Assembly (NCBI RefSeq): GCF_000403785.1
Contig: NZ_APHJ01000035.1
Coordinates: 1 to 64,000 of the forward strand
Direction of reading: 5' to 3'
DNA length: 64,000 bases
Source of the DNA: Gillisia sp. CAL575
Lineage (GTDB): Bacteria > Bacteroidota > Bacteroidia > Flavobacteriales > Flavobacteriaceae
The stretch's first letter is position 1; the number at the start of each line of letters is the position of its first letter. The notes under the pieces are model-generated. The model saw only the letters and a program-made list of their open reading frames with translations, was not told the DNA's origin and did not search any database. Shown piece after piece: positions 28,342 to 37,808 of the stretch. A program made the translations under genes and the position numbers.

Positions 28342-28655
28342 TGTTATTCTAAATTTTTAGAGCTGCAATTTACTAAATTCGTAATGAATTTCCCTTATTT
28401 GATCTATTTATCAGGAAATCTTAAAAAGAAAGAGCAGCTAAAAAATAATTAAAGGTTCTTCAACTTTTAATAAATTAATTGAATCTGAATAGAAATGCGA
28501 GATATAAACTAAATTTTTTATTGATAAATTCATTTCAAATTGTACTGAGACTTTCAGCTAATCTTTAACTTATTAAAACCATCCATAAGTTATAGTCATA
28601 AAAATGGAACATTAATTGCTACTTTTAAAAATTATAACCCTAATTTATATTTAAA
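28342..28655. other. intergenic region between icmF and the DUF4197 gene
   Basis: 314 AT-rich bases between divergent genes. No gene, RNA or clear consensus promoter was seen. TACTTTTA at 28620-28627, 29 bases before the DUF4197 ATG, is one base off the minus-7 consensus. No cobalamin riboswitch was recognised upstream of icmF. Confidence 0.5.
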
Positions 28656-29360
28656 ATGAAAAAATTATACATTCTATTTTTAGTGCCATTCTTCTTTGGA
28701 TGTGCAGAACTACAAAGCATAGCAACACAATTACCAGGAGGTGAATATGGAGTAACTAATACAGAAATTGCTTCGGGATTGAGACAAGCTTTAGATTTTG
28801 GAATAGACAAACAAGTTACCAAGCTTACAAAAGAGGATGGTTTTTTTAAAAATGAATTAGTTCGTATTGCACTTCCAGCAGAACTTCAAAAAGTAGATAA
28901 AACTTTGAGAGATGTAGGATTAGGATCTCTGGCAGATGAAGGTCTTAAAGTTTTAAATAGAGCTGCCGAAGATGCAGTAAAAGAAGCAACCCCAATTTTT
29001 GTGACCGCAGTAAAAGAGATCACTTTTACCGATGCCCGAAATATCTTACTTGGCAATAATACATCTGCCACTACTTATTTAAATCAGAGAACAGAAACTC
29101 AATTATATGCTAAATTCAATCCTGTGATCGCCAATTCTCTTAATAAAGTTGGAGCTACAGAAGTATGGACTAATATAATTAATAAGTACAATTCTATACC
29201 ACTTACTAATAAAGTAAATCCCGATCTTCCAGATTATGTAACCAATGAAGCATTAAAGGGTGTTTTTACTATGATCGCGATTGAAGAAAAGGATATTAGA
29301 AGCAATTTTGCCGCTAGAACTACAGATTTACTTAGAAAAGTCTTCGGTCTACAAGATTAA
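28656..29360 (+). CDS. DUF4197 lipoprotein
   Basis: Lipoprotein signal MKKLYILFLVPFFFGC with the lipidated Cys at residue 16. The rest (about 35-234) is a helical DUF4197 domain, with TNTEIASGLRQALDFGIDKQ at the start and the conserved ITFTDARNILLG in the middle. Function of the family is unknown; it is widespread in Gram-negative bacteria. Monocistronic, followed by an AT-rich hairpin. Confidence 0.88.
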   Translation: MKKLYILFLVPFFFGCAELQSIATQLPGGEYGVTNTEIASGLRQALDFGIDKQVTKLTKEDGFFKNELVRIALPAELQKVDKTLRDVGLGSLADEGLKVLNRAAEDAVKEATPIFVTAVKEITFTDARNILLGNNTSATTYLNQRTETQLYAKFNPVIANSLNKVGATEVWTNIINKYNSIPLTNKVNPDLPDYVTNEALKGVFTMIAIEEKDIRSNFAARTTDLLRKVFGLQD

Positions 29361-29387
29361 AATTTATAACAATTGGTTATAAATTTT
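29359..29387 (+). terminator. AT-rich hairpin after the DUF4197 gene
   Basis: Perfect 12-base arms AAAATTTATAAC (29359-29370) and GTTATAAATTTT (29376-29387). The left arm starts in the stop codon. A weak rho-independent terminator is plausible. Confidence 0.55.
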
Positions 29388-29434
29388 ACAATTACTTTAA
29401 CCTCAGCTTAGTACATATTAGCACAACGGGGGTT

Positions 29435-29442
29435 TACATTTG
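29435..29442 (+). promoter_or_regulatory. minus-7 element (TACATTTG)
   Basis: TACATTTG matches TAnnTTTG, 14 bases before the first possible ATG of the small gene at 29457. Confidence 0.6.
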
Positions 29443-29456
29443 CATTATAACCCTTT

Positions 29457-29642
29457 ATGATGATGGATATAATGTTTTTTAAGACAGAGGAAGAGCGCTT
29501 GTGTCAAAAGTATACAGCGCTTATGGATAAAGCATTTAAAACTGCTTTGTTTGATAAGGAAAAAAGCGATAAAATAAATGCACGTGCTAAAAAGATTTTA
29601 GAACAGCTTAAAAGGAAAAATTACAAGGGTTTAGACAAATAG
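29457..29642 (+). CDS. Lacal_2735-like small protein, 61 aa
   Basis: Short, highly charged helical protein starting MMMDIMFFKTEEERLCQKYTALMDKA, with K/E-rich repeats to the end. It resembles the Lacal_2735 family of small flavobacterial proteins (about 60 residues). Alternative ATGs at 29460 and 29466 are possible. It has its own promoter element, and its 3' end overlaps the convergent receptor gene by 22 bases. Function unknown. Confidence 0.7.
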   Translation: MMMDIMFFKTEEERLCQKYTALMDKAFKTALFDKEKSDKINARAKKILEQLKRKNYKGLDK

Positions 29643-30418
29643 TTTTGTAGTTCTTTAAAATATTTTAAAGCTTTTAATTGGCGTGAGCCATACCAACTAA
29701 AAAATTCCCCATTAACAATTTCTATACGGGCATTGGACGATGCTCGTATTTCTTTTATATGTTTTTGTTGAAAAGGAAAAGGCTCTGAAGACAGAAGGAT
29801 AAGATCTATATTATTACCCTTTAAAATATTTAGATCAATTTCAGGATATCTTCCTGCTGTTGCTTTTAAAATATTCTGCCAGCCATTCAATTCGAGCATA
29901 GAATTGATATAGGTATCTCCACCCACGACCATCCATGGTTTTCTCCAAATAAAGTAAGCTACTTTTAATTTTTTGGAAGATAAATTATGTTGGAAAAGAT
30001 TCTTTTTATTAGATAATTCAGAAATCAAAATATTTGCTGCTTTTTCCTTATCTAGTAACAAGCCATATTTTTTTATGAGATCTAAAGAATCAGAAAAAGT
30101 GATGACATCAGAAATATGAACTTGGCAGATTTTCTCCAAATCTTCGATCATCTCTAGGGTGTTTTCCTCTTTATTGCAAAGAATTAAATCTGGCTTAAGA
30201 GCACGGATTTTATCTAAATGAACTTTCTTAGTACCTCCGACAATAGTTCTATTCTTCTTTAAACCTTCAGGATGAACACAAAATTTTGTGATTCCTACCA
30301 GTTTTTCATCTACACCCAAATAAACAACTAACTCTGTTAGGCTGGGAACTAAAGATATAATTCTAGTAAATGGCTTTGAAGTATCAATGCCACGTCCTAG
30401 TTGATCTTTAACAATCAT
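29621..30418 (-). CDS. helical-backbone metal receptor / BtuF-like periplasmic-binding-fold protein
   Basis: ABC-type cobalamin or iron-siderophore binding-protein fold. It begins MIVKDQLGRGIDTSKPFTRI, then LVPSLTELVVYLGVDEKLVGIT and IRALKPDLILCNKEEN, the strand-helix pattern of BtuF/FhuD-like proteins. 265 residues and no signal peptide, so either it acts in the cytoplasm or export is unusual; many flavobacterial members look the same. No transporter genes are adjacent. It lies near the B12-dependent icmF, but a link is only inferred. Confidence 0.78.
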   Translation of the reverse strand: MIVKDQLGRGIDTSKPFTRIISLVPSLTELVVYLGVDEKLVGITKFCVHPEGLKKNRTIVGGTKKVHLDKIRALKPDLILCNKEENTLEMIEDLEKICQVHISDVITFSDSLDLIKKYGLLLDKEKAANILISELSNKKNLFQHNLSSKKLKVAYFIWRKPWMVVGGDTYINSMLELNGWQNILKATAGRYPEIDLNILKGNNIDLILLSSEPFPFQQKHIKEIRASSNARIEIVNGEFFSWYGSRQLKALKYFKELQNYLSKPL

Positions 30419-30429
30419 CTGGTTTAAAT

Positions 30430-31254
30430 TTAAGATAAGAGTGCCGCCATTTGAGCTGCCATTTCTCGCTGCATTACCTCAGCTTTGGCTGCAGCAATTT
30501 CAGCAAAATTTGATGTTTGAGATGCATAAATGATTGCCCTAGAGGAGTTCACCAAGAGACCAACATTTTTATTCATTCCGTATTTACACACTTCTTCCAA
30601 ACTTCCTCCCTGGGCTCCAACGCCTGGAACTAATAGAAAACTATCGGGAACAATTTTCCTGATCTCCAAAAGGAATTCTGCTTTTGTAGCACCTACTACA
30701 TACATAAGCCTATCTGAATTTTTATAAGTTTTAGATGTTTCCAGCACTTTTTTATATAATTCATGCCCATCACAGTCTAATGTTTGAAAATCGAATGCTC
30801 CTTGATTAGAGGTTAGCGCTAAAAGAATAGCATGCTTTTCTCTAAACTCCAAAAAAGGCTCTACAGAATCTCTCCCCATATAAGGAGCTACGGTTACAGA
30901 ATCGAAAGCCATTTCGTGAAAGAATGCCTTTGCATACATGCTGGATGTATTCCCAATATCCCCGCGCTTAGCATCGGCGATCGTAAAAATTTCAGGATAA
31001 TTAGTTTTAATATAATCAATAGTCTTATCTAAAGCTTTCCAGCCTTTTCTACCATGAGCTTCATAAAAAGCCACATTTGGCTTATAAGCAACTGCATATT
31101 TATGAGTGGCATCTACAATTGCTTTATTAAACGCAAAGATAGGATCCTCTTCGGTAAGTAAATAGGTAGGGATCTTATCTAGATCGGTGTCCAATCCTAC
31201 ACAAAGAAAAGATTGCTTTTTATGTATTTGAGCTATAAGGTCCTGAGTGGTCAT
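30430..31254 (-). CDS. pyrF: orotidine 5'-phosphate decarboxylase
   Basis: Last step of de novo UMP synthesis. Type 2 OMPDC of 274 residues with the catalytic motif [14 protein letters not shown], the N-terminal [14 protein letters not shown] and the phosphate-binding [11 protein letters not shown]. Start [16 protein letters not shown]. Eleven bases separate it from the receptor gene downstream, and prfA lies upstream on the same strand beyond a terminator. Confidence 0.95.
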   Translation of the reverse strand: MTTQDLIAQIHKKQSFLCVGLDTDLDKIPTYLLTEEDPIFAFNKAIVDATHKYAVAYKPNVAFYEAHGRKGWKALDKTIDYIKTNYPEIFTIADAKRGDIGNTSSMYAKAFFHEMAFDSVTVAPYMGRDSVEPFLEFREKHAILLALTSNQGAFDFQTLDCDGHELYKKVLETSKTYKNSDRLMYVVGATKAEFLLEIRKIVPDSFLLVPGVGAQGGSLEEVCKYGMNKNVGLLVNSSRAIIYASQTSNFAEIAAAKAEVMQREMAAQMAALLS

Positions 31255-31293
31255 AAAAAATCAGTATTATATTAATTGCAAAAATAACTATAT

Positions 31294-31316
31294 AAAAAAT
31301 CCCGCAAAGTGCGGGA
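31294..31316 (-). terminator. terminator of prfA
   Basis: Arms CCCGC (31301-31305) and GCGGG (31311-31315), loop AAAGT, then TTTTTT on the minus strand. It lies 17 bases after the prfA stop and upstream of pyrF, so prfA and pyrF are probably separate transcripts. Confidence 0.75.
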
Positions 31317-31332
31317 AATTTATTTTCAATAT

Positions 31333-32409
31333 TTAAAATGCGTCGCTGTTCTCCTTCAGCTTCTCGGTATTTTCTACCAACTGCAATTCATCTACTATTT
31401 TTTGAATATCTCCATTTATAATGTTAGAAAGGTCATATAAAGTTAAATTGATCCTGTGATCTGTAACTCTTCCTTGAGAATAATTATAAGTTCTAATTTT
31501 CGCACTCCTATCACCACTAGATACCATAGAGTTTCGCTTAGCAGAATCTGCTTCCAATTTCTTAGCTAATTCCATATCGTATAATCTGGAACGCAATACT
31601 CTAAATGCCTTTTCTTTATTCTTATGCTGTGATTTCTGATCCTGACATTGAGCAACTAATCCTGTTGGAATGTGCGTTAAACGAACGGCAGAATAGGTTG
31701 TATTTACAGACTGACCTCCAGGCCCTGAAGAACAGAAAAAATCTACCCTTACTTCCTTCGGATTGATCTCAACATCAAATTCCTCTGCTTCTGGCAATAC
31801 CATTACTGTTGCTGCCGAGGTATGCACACGCCCTTGAGTTTCTGTTTGAGGAACCCGTTGAACCCGGTGAACACCAGCTTCAAATTTTAAAGTTCCATAT
31901 ACATCTTCTCCAGAAATTTCAAAGATCATCTCTTTAAAACCTCCATTTGTACCTTCATTATAATCTACAATATTGCATTTCCAGCCACGACCATCTGCAT
32001 ATTTATTATACATCTTATAAAGATCGCCGGCGAAAATACTCGCTTCATCTCCACCTGCACCAGCTCTAATTTCCATAACCACGTTTTTAGCGTCTTCTGG
32101 ATCTTTTGGCACCAACATCATTCGTATCTTTTCGTCCAATTTCGGTAATTCCGACTTAGCTTCGTCCAGTTGGAGTTTAGCCATTTCTGTCATTTCCGCA
32201 TCACTACCATCAGCAATGATCTCTTCAGATTCTTTGACGTTCTCTTTAAGTTCTATATATTTTTCACGCACATCCATGAGTGCCTTCAAATCTTTATATT
32301 CCTTGTTCAATTCTACATAACGCTTCTGATCTGATATAATATCAGGCTGAATGATAAGATCATTCACTTCATCAAAGCGCTGCTTCACGATATTCAACTT
32401 CTCAATCAT
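31333..32409 (-). CDS. prfA: peptide chain release factor 1
   Basis: Reads UAA and UAG stop codons. The GGQ motif that triggers hydrolysis is at residues 231-233 ([20 protein letters not shown]). The codon-reading loop is [14 protein letters not shown], the RF1-type PxT rather than the RF2 SPF motif. 358 residues, standard length, with a coiled N-terminal domain. Confidence 0.96.
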   Translation of the reverse strand: MIEKLNIVKQRFDEVNDLIIQPDIISDQKRYVELNKEYKDLKALMDVREKYIELKENVKESEEIIADGSDAEMTEMAKLQLDEAKSELPKLDEKIRMMLVPKDPEDAKNVVMEIRAGAGGDEASIFAGDLYKMYNKYADGRGWKCNIVDYNEGTNGGFKEMIFEISGEDVYGTLKFEAGVHRVQRVPQTETQGRVHTSAATVMVLPEAEEFDVEINPKEVRVDFFCSSGPGGQSVNTTYSAVRLTHIPTGLVAQCQDQKSQHKNKEKAFRVLRSRLYDMELAKKLEADSAKRNSMVSSGDRSAKIRTYNYSQGRVTDHRINLTLYDLSNIINGDIQKIVDELQLVENTEKLKENSDAF

Positions 32410-32502
32410 AAACTTTTCTAATGATTTTTCGATGCAAATTTACATTAATTTCAGCAATTATATAGAGGGATATATTAAGTCTTCTAATGGATTTATACTT
32501 CT

Positions 32503-33207
32503 TTAAAGAAATCCGTAAGATTGCATCATTTCTTTATTCTTATCCATTCGGGAAAATTTAACCAAACATAATAAGCCTATAATATAAAATATTCTGTCTG
32601 GATAGTAAAATTCTTCAACGTTTAAATAATATGCCAAAAACCCAGAGATATCGGCTACTACAAAACCAAGCACTGCCAATAAAAAATAGAAAGAAGACTT
32701 ATTACTATATCTGTTGGAATATGAGAATCCAAGGATTACCATCAAAATCATAGCCATTCCATATAGATAAAACAAAAAGGTATGCCAGGAATCATCCCAT
32801 TTAGAATCAGCCATACCTATTAATAGATAGAGCATTACAATATTCATCCCTAACACTCCTACAAATAATCCTTTCTGAAATAAGTTAGCTTCTAAATCCC
32901 TAACATAGGGTCTAATATGCTTTATCAAAGATAAATAAGCTGCTATCACTAAGACAAAAGTCAACTTTTTAACCCAAGGTATTTCATATTTGAGCAGCAA
33001 AAAGTCTGACACTAAAAGCAGTAAAAATCCTATTATTAAAAATGGTTCTTGCCGGTTTGCTTTAATCAAAAAAATAAAAAATAAAACTGAAGTTCCAATA
33101 ATACGTAGCCACCTACTTTCTAACAATTCTAACTCATAGATCACGTAAAAGTTGGTAACTAATAAAATAGCACCAATTACAACTAGTAAAGTTTTAAAAT
33201 TTTTCAT
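32503..33207 (-). CDS. integral membrane protein (paralogue A of a tandem pair)
   Basis: 234 residues with about seven or eight predicted helices and very few charged residues between them (for example FLIIGFLLLLVSDFLLLKYE and VLGFVVADISGFLAYYLNVE). It aligns along its whole length with the upstream neighbour at 33362-34069. The pattern of a helix ending in SDF or SDL then LLKYE recalls YhhN-like proteins, but I am not sure of the family. No catalytic motif stands out. Function unknown. Confidence 0.75.
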   Translation of the reverse strand: MKNFKTLLVVIGAILLVTNFYVIYELELLESRWLRIIGTSVLFFIFLIKANRQEPFLIIGFLLLLVSDFLLLKYEIPWVKKLTFVLVIAAYLSLIKHIRPYVRDLEANLFQKGLFVGVLGMNIVMLYLLIGMADSKWDDSWHTFLFYLYGMAMILMVILGFSYSNRYSNKSSFYFLLAVLGFVVADISGFLAYYLNVEEFYYPDRIFYIIGLLCLVKFSRMDKNKEMMQSYGFL

Positions 33208-33361
33208 TCAATTGAAATACAAAGGCGGCAAGTATGATGCGAAATTAAAATTAAAATAACAGATAAGTTCATAAATCTATGAATTAATATAGAAATTCAA
33301 AAATAAATTTCTAGTGTTATCTTTACACAAGGATATTGTTTAATCTACGGGATAATATTTT

Positions 33362-34069
33362 TTATTTATCATTCAGGTGGCTCCTTGCGTCCATATTTTC
33401 TGTTCTTTCTAGAAACATAAACTTAAGCAAAAACGCTACTCCCAGAATATTAAAAACTATATCTACTAGGTAGAATTCAAAAAATCCTAGATTAAATGCA
33501 ATGAAATAAGTGAGGTCTGAAAACGCTAAACCTAAAACGGAACCTAAAAAGAAAATGGAGCGTCTATTTGCATATCTGTTACTAAATGAAACCGCCCCAG
33601 ATACACATATAATAACTGAAAATCCATATATATAAAATAGGAGGTCTGAGAAAGAATAAGACTGATCAGGAGGTATTAAATCTACTAAAACAAAAAGTAA
33701 AAAGATATTCATTCCAATTGCGATTGTAAAAACAATCTTCTGAAATAAATTGGTCTGTAATTGTCTTAGTCTATTAAAAACCAATCCCAATAATGATAGA
33801 AATATTCCAGTCCGAACTATAAAAATAAGGGCATTGAAAACTGGATGCTCATATTTTAAGAGCAACCCATCCGAAATTAATAAGAGCGTAAAAACTAAAA
33901 GTCCTCGCTTATTAAAATACCATGGAGAAATAAAAAGTAGGAAAAAAGAAAAAATAGTTGCAAATCTCACCCATCGGCCAACCGTTTCATCCAAATTAAT
34001 CACAACCATTAGGTTGATAGCTATAAAAACTAAAGTGAAAACAGGTATAAAATACTTAAATGGTTTCAT
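33362..34069 (-). CDS. integral membrane protein (paralogue B of a tandem pair)
   Basis: 235 residues, same helix layout as the next gene. Shared positions include VGRWVRF versus ESRWLRI near residue 32, LLLISDGLLLKYEHP versus LLLVSDFLLLKYEIP, LFYIYGFSVI versus LFYLYGMAMI, and SFSNRYANRRSIFFL versus SYSNRYSNKSSFYFL. The 154-base gap between the copies contains no gene. Tandem duplication followed by divergence is the likely origin. Confidence 0.75.
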   Translation of the reverse strand: MKPFKYFIPVFTLVFIAINLMVVINLDETVGRWVRFATIFSFFLLFISPWYFNKRGLLVFTLLLISDGLLLKYEHPVFNALIFIVRTGIFLSLLGLVFNRLRQLQTNLFQKIVFTIAIGMNIFLLFVLVDLIPPDQSYSFSDLLFYIYGFSVIICVSGAVSFSNRYANRRSIFFLGSVLGLAFSDLTYFIAFNLGFFEFYLVDIVFNILGVAFLLKFMFLERTENMDARSHLNDK

Positions 34070-34178
34070 ATAGCTTAGAAAAAAGATCTAAGTGAACATA
34101 ATAGCTCCACTTAAAGAAATTGATTTTACTGAATATAAATCAAATAACAGAGTGCTTATGTTAGCATACGATTAAATG

Positions 34179-35357
34179 TTAATAATCGAATTTCCCGTAC
34201 TCACTAGTTATTGTAAGAGATTTACCATTAGAAGCTTCAACTCTTCCAATAATTTTTGCTTCTACGTTAAAAGATTTTGAAATAGAAATGATTTTTTCAG
34301 CAATCTCTTCATTTACATAAAGTTCCATTCTATGCCCCATATTAAACACTTGGTACATTTCTTTCCAATCGGTTTTACTTTCTTTCTGAATTAATTTGAA
34401 CAAAGGTGGTGCTTCGAATAAATTATCTTTAATAATATGGAGATCTTTAACGAAGTGAAGTATTTTCGTTTGTGCTCCACCACTACAGTGAACCATCCCA
34501 TGAATATCAGAATTTGTAAACTGAGATAGAATTTCCTTGATAATAGGAGCATATGTTCTTGTTGGAGACAAGACTAATTTACCCGCATTTAAAGGAGCAT
34601 TTTCCACTGCTTCAGTTAGTTGCTTAGTGCCCGAATAAATTAGATCTTCAGGGATACTATTATCAAAACTCTCTGGATACTTTTCAACTAAGGTCTTAGA
34701 GAATACATCATGTCTGGCAGATGTAAGTCCGTTACTACCCATACCTCCATTATATTCATTCTCATAAGAAGCCTGACCAAAAGATGCCAATCCAACAATA
34801 ACATCGCCTGGTTTTATATTTGCATTATCTATTACATCACTTTTTTTCATTCTCGCCGTCACTGTAGAATCTACAATTATGGTTCTTACAAGATCACCAA
34901 CATCTGCAGTTTCCCCACCAGTAGAATGAATTTCAACCCCAAAACCTTTCAGGTCTTGAAGCAATTCTTCGGTTCCATTTATTATTGCTGAAATAACTTC
35001 TCCAGAAATAAGATTTTTATTTCTTCCAATAGTAGAAGATAGCATAATGTTATCTACTGCTCCCACGCAAAGAAGGTCATCAATGTTCATAATTAGTGCA
35101 TCTTGAGCGATCCCTTTCCATACAGAAAGATCTCCGGTTTCTTTCCAATACATATAAGCCAAAGAGGATTTTGTACCTGCGCCATCTGCATGCATAATAA
35201 GGCAGTAATCATCATCACCAGTAAGATAATCTGGAACAATCTTACAGAACGCCTGCGGAAATAATCCCTTATCTACATTTTTAATTGCATTGTGAACATC
35301 TTCTTTTCCTGCAGAAACACCTCTCCCAGCGTATCTTTTACTTATTTCTTGACTCAT
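34179..35357 (-). CDS. purM: phosphoribosylformylglycinamidine cyclo-ligase (AIR synthase)
   Basis: Makes aminoimidazole ribotide in purine synthesis. Recognised from RYAGRGVSAGKEDVHNAIK at the N-terminus, HADGAGTKSSLAYMYWKETG, ALIMNIDDLLCVGAVD and TGGETADVGDLV. At 392 residues it is longer than the ~345-residue E. coli enzyme, which is usual for Bacteroidota. ATG 35357 is preceded by AAGGAG, one of the few good ribosome-binding sites in the window. Confidence 0.92.
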   Translation of the reverse strand: MSQEISKRYAGRGVSAGKEDVHNAIKNVDKGLFPQAFCKIVPDYLTGDDDYCLIMHADGAGTKSSLAYMYWKETGDLSVWKGIAQDALIMNIDDLLCVGAVDNIMLSSTIGRNKNLISGEVISAIINGTEELLQDLKGFGVEIHSTGGETADVGDLVRTIIVDSTVTARMKKSDVIDNANIKPGDVIVGLASFGQASYENEYNGGMGSNGLTSARHDVFSKTLVEKYPESFDNSIPEDLIYSGTKQLTEAVENAPLNAGKLVLSPTRTYAPIIKEILSQFTNSDIHGMVHCSGGAQTKILHFVKDLHIIKDNLFEAPPLFKLIQKESKTDWKEMYQVFNMGHRMELYVNEEIAEKIISISKSFNVEAKIIGRVEASNGKSLTITSEYGKFDY

Positions 35358-35380
35358 GAAGCTCCTTTTTTATGAGATTG

Positions 35381-35388
35381 CAAAGATA
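35381..35388 (-). promoter_or_regulatory. minus-7 element (TATCTTTG) of purM
   Basis: CAAAGATA on the plus strand reads TATCTTTG on the minus strand, 23 bases before the purM ATG. Confidence 0.6.
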
Positions 35389-35439
35389 CATTCTTTTCAT
35401 TTTTTATAAGGAAGATTATATATTTTTAAATCTCGCTAC

Positions 35440-35487
35440 AAAACAAAACCGCCTCTCTAAGAATTAATAACATTCTTAGAGAGGCGG
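35440..35487 (-). terminator. terminator of glnA
   Basis: Perfect 16-base arms at 35449-35464 and 35472-35487 (CCGCCTCTCTAAGAAT and its complement), then TTTTGTTTTG on the minus strand, 23 bases after the glnA stop. Confidence 0.9.
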
Positions 35488-35510
35488 CTTCAATCCTAAA
35501 TTGTTTGATA

Positions 35511-37697
35511 CTATCGAGTAAACAACAACTCTCTATATTTTGTTAATGGCCAGATCTCATCGTCTACCAATAACTCTAACTTATCACAGTGATATCTTAT
35601 CTCTTCGAAAAATGGTTTCACATTATCACAATAAGCAAATGCTCTTTTCTCTGCATCTTCAATTACATTTGCTTTTTTACGAGCATCTGTCATTTTATTT
35701 ACATCAGCATTAATATGTTCAATATGTCCTGAGATCGCTTCAATAATTCCAACTTGTTCTTTGGAATGCTTTTTATAATCTTCCTCGAAAATTTCTTTTA
35801 ACCCACGAACGTTTTCTATTAAAACATTTTGATAACGAATAGAAGTTGGGATAACATGGTTTCTCGCAATATCACCCAAAATTCTTCCTTCTATCTGAAT
35901 TCTCATTGAGTAATCTTCCAATTCAATTTCGTGACGAGCTTCAACTTCTCTCTTATTCATCACTTTCATCTCCTTGTATAAGTCGATGGTTTGTTTTGAA
36001 ACCTTAGCTTTTAAAGCTTGAGGAGTTGTTTTATTATTACTTAAGCCACGTTTTTTAGCTTCATCCTGCCATGCATCTGCATATCCATCTCCTTCAAATC
36101 TAATTTTCTTAGATTTTTTAATGTAGTCTCTCAAGATATTGAAGATAGCATCATCTTTCTTCATTCCCTTATCTTTGATCAAGACATCTACACTTTTCTT
36201 GAAATCTTTAAGCTGCTTTGCAACTATCGTGTTTAAAACAGTCATTGCATTTGCACAGTTTGCCGTAGAACCCACTGCTCTAAACTCAAACTTATTTCCT
36301 GTAAAGGCGAATGGAGACGTTCTGTTTCTGTCTGTATTATCAAGTAAAATCTCTGGAATCTTACCAACAACATTTAACTTGAGGTCTGTTTTTTCCTGCG
36401 GAGATAGTTTCCCATCAGTTACTTTTTCTAGTTCATTTAAAACTTCTGTTAACTGACTTCCAATAAATGCTGAAATAATTGCTGGTGGCGCTTCGTTAGC
36501 TCCTAATCTATGATCGTTAGAGGCACTGGCAATAGTAGCTCTCAATAATTCTTCATGATCATGAACTGCTTTGATAGTATTAATAAAAAATGCTAAAAAC
36601 TGAAGGTTTTTCATTGGTGTACTACCTGGACTTAATAAGTTAGTTCCAGTATCGGTACTTAAAGACCAATTGTTATGCTTTCCACTACCGTTGATTCCTG
36701 CAAATGGTTTTTCGTGGAAAAGAACTTTAAAATTATGTCTTTCTCCAACTTTATCCATTACATCCATTAGTAATGAATTATGATCTACGGCAAGATTTGC
36801 TTCTTCGAAGATAGGAGCTAATTCAAACTGATTTGGAGCAACTTCATTATGTCTTGTTTTTACCGGGATACCCAATAACATACATTCAATTTCCAAATCT
36901 CTCATATAAGCTAAAGCTCTACTAGGAATAGATCCAAAATAATGATCATCTAATTGTTGTCCTTTTGCTGGGGAGTGCCCTAATAGGGTTCTTCCTGAAA
37001 GTTGTAAATCTGGTCTAGATGCGTATAATGCTGAATCTATTAAGAAATATTCCTGCTCCCATCCAAGAGTAGCAATAACTTTAGTCACATTCTTGTCAAA
37101 ATATTTACAAACTGCTGTTGAAGCCGAATCTACCGCTTGTAAGGCTCTTAAAAGTGGTGTTTTATAATCTAGTGCTTCTCCTGTATAAGAAACATAAACT
37201 GTTGGAATACACAAAGTTGTTCCATATATAAATGCTGGAGAAGTTGGATCCCAAGCAGTATAACCTCTGGCTTCAAAAGTATTTCTAATTCCACCATGCG
37301 GGAAACTAGAAGCATCTGGTTCCTGTTGAACTAATTGAGTCCCTCCAAATTTTTCAATAGCTAAACCGTCACCAATAGTTTCAAAGAAGGCATCGTGCTT
37401 CTCTGCCGTAGCACCTGTTAAAGGCTGAAACCAGTGAGTATAGTGAGTAACTCCTTTAGAAATAGCCCATTCTTTCATCCCGGTAGAAATATGATCTGCT
37501 ACACCTCTGCTAATTTTTGTTCCTTTGAGAGTGGCATCTCTTACACTTTGATAAGCTTCCTTAGTAAGGAATTGTCTCATCACCGTTTCGTTAAATACAT
37601 TTCTTCCAAAAAGCTCAGATCTACGATCTGTCTCTTCAATCTTTACTGGCTTTCTGCCTAATGTTTCTTTTAATGCCTGAAATCTTAAAATTGCCAT
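35511..37697 (-). CDS. glnA: glutamine synthetase type III
   Basis: ATP-dependent ammonia assimilation into glutamine. The 728-residue length and the N-terminus MAILRFQALKETLGRKPVKI with FGRNVFNETVMRQFL identify the GSIII (GlnN) class, not the 470-residue GSI. Catalytic-domain motifs include the HPHWFQP-like HYTHWFQPLTGATAEKHD, ATLGWEQEYFLID and KPFAGINGSGKHNNWSLST. No adenylylation-loop regulation is expected for this class. Monocistronic; a palindrome upstream may be a control site. Confidence 0.95.
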   Translation of the reverse strand: MAILRFQALKETLGRKPVKIEETDRRSELFGRNVFNETVMRQFLTKEAYQSVRDATLKGTKISRGVADHISTGMKEWAISKGVTHYTHWFQPLTGATAEKHDAFFETIGDGLAIEKFGGTQLVQQEPDASSFPHGGIRNTFEARGYTAWDPTSPAFIYGTTLCIPTVYVSYTGEALDYKTPLLRALQAVDSASTAVCKYFDKNVTKVIATLGWEQEYFLIDSALYASRPDLQLSGRTLLGHSPAKGQQLDDHYFGSIPSRALAYMRDLEIECMLLGIPVKTRHNEVAPNQFELAPIFEEANLAVDHNSLLMDVMDKVGERHNFKVLFHEKPFAGINGSGKHNNWSLSTDTGTNLLSPGSTPMKNLQFLAFFINTIKAVHDHEELLRATIASASNDHRLGANEAPPAIISAFIGSQLTEVLNELEKVTDGKLSPQEKTDLKLNVVGKIPEILLDNTDRNRTSPFAFTGNKFEFRAVGSTANCANAMTVLNTIVAKQLKDFKKSVDVLIKDKGMKKDDAIFNILRDYIKKSKKIRFEGDGYADAWQDEAKKRGLSNNKTTPQALKAKVSKQTIDLYKEMKVMNKREVEARHEIELEDYSMRIQIEGRILGDIARNHVIPTSIRYQNVLIENVRGLKEIFEEDYKKHSKEQVGIIEAISGHIEHINADVNKMTDARKKANVIEDAEKRAFAYCDNVKPFFEEIRYHCDKLELLVDDEIWPLTKYRELLFTR

Positions 37698-37727
37698 GTG
37701 GTGTCGTTTAATTTTAATTTATTACAA

Positions 37728-37735
37728 CAAAAATA
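37728..37735 (-). promoter_or_regulatory. minus-7 element (TATTTTTG) of glnA
   Basis: CAAAAATA on the plus strand is TATTTTTG on the minus strand, 31 bases before the glnA ATG. Confidence 0.6.
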
Positions 37736-37753
37736 TACTTTTTAAGATTACAC

Positions 37754-37770
37754 CCCCTAAATTTTAGGGG
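37754..37770. promoter_or_regulatory. palindrome CCCCTAAA-T-TTTAGGGG upstream of glnA
   Basis: Perfect 8-base arms with one central base. It begins 19 bases upstream of the glnA minus-7 element, covering the minus-33 region. This is where a repressor or activator dimer would act. No known operator is matched. Confidence 0.55.
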
Positions 37771-37808
37771 TAAAAATATTTATTTAACTTTTTTTAGGAT
37801 TTCAACCG

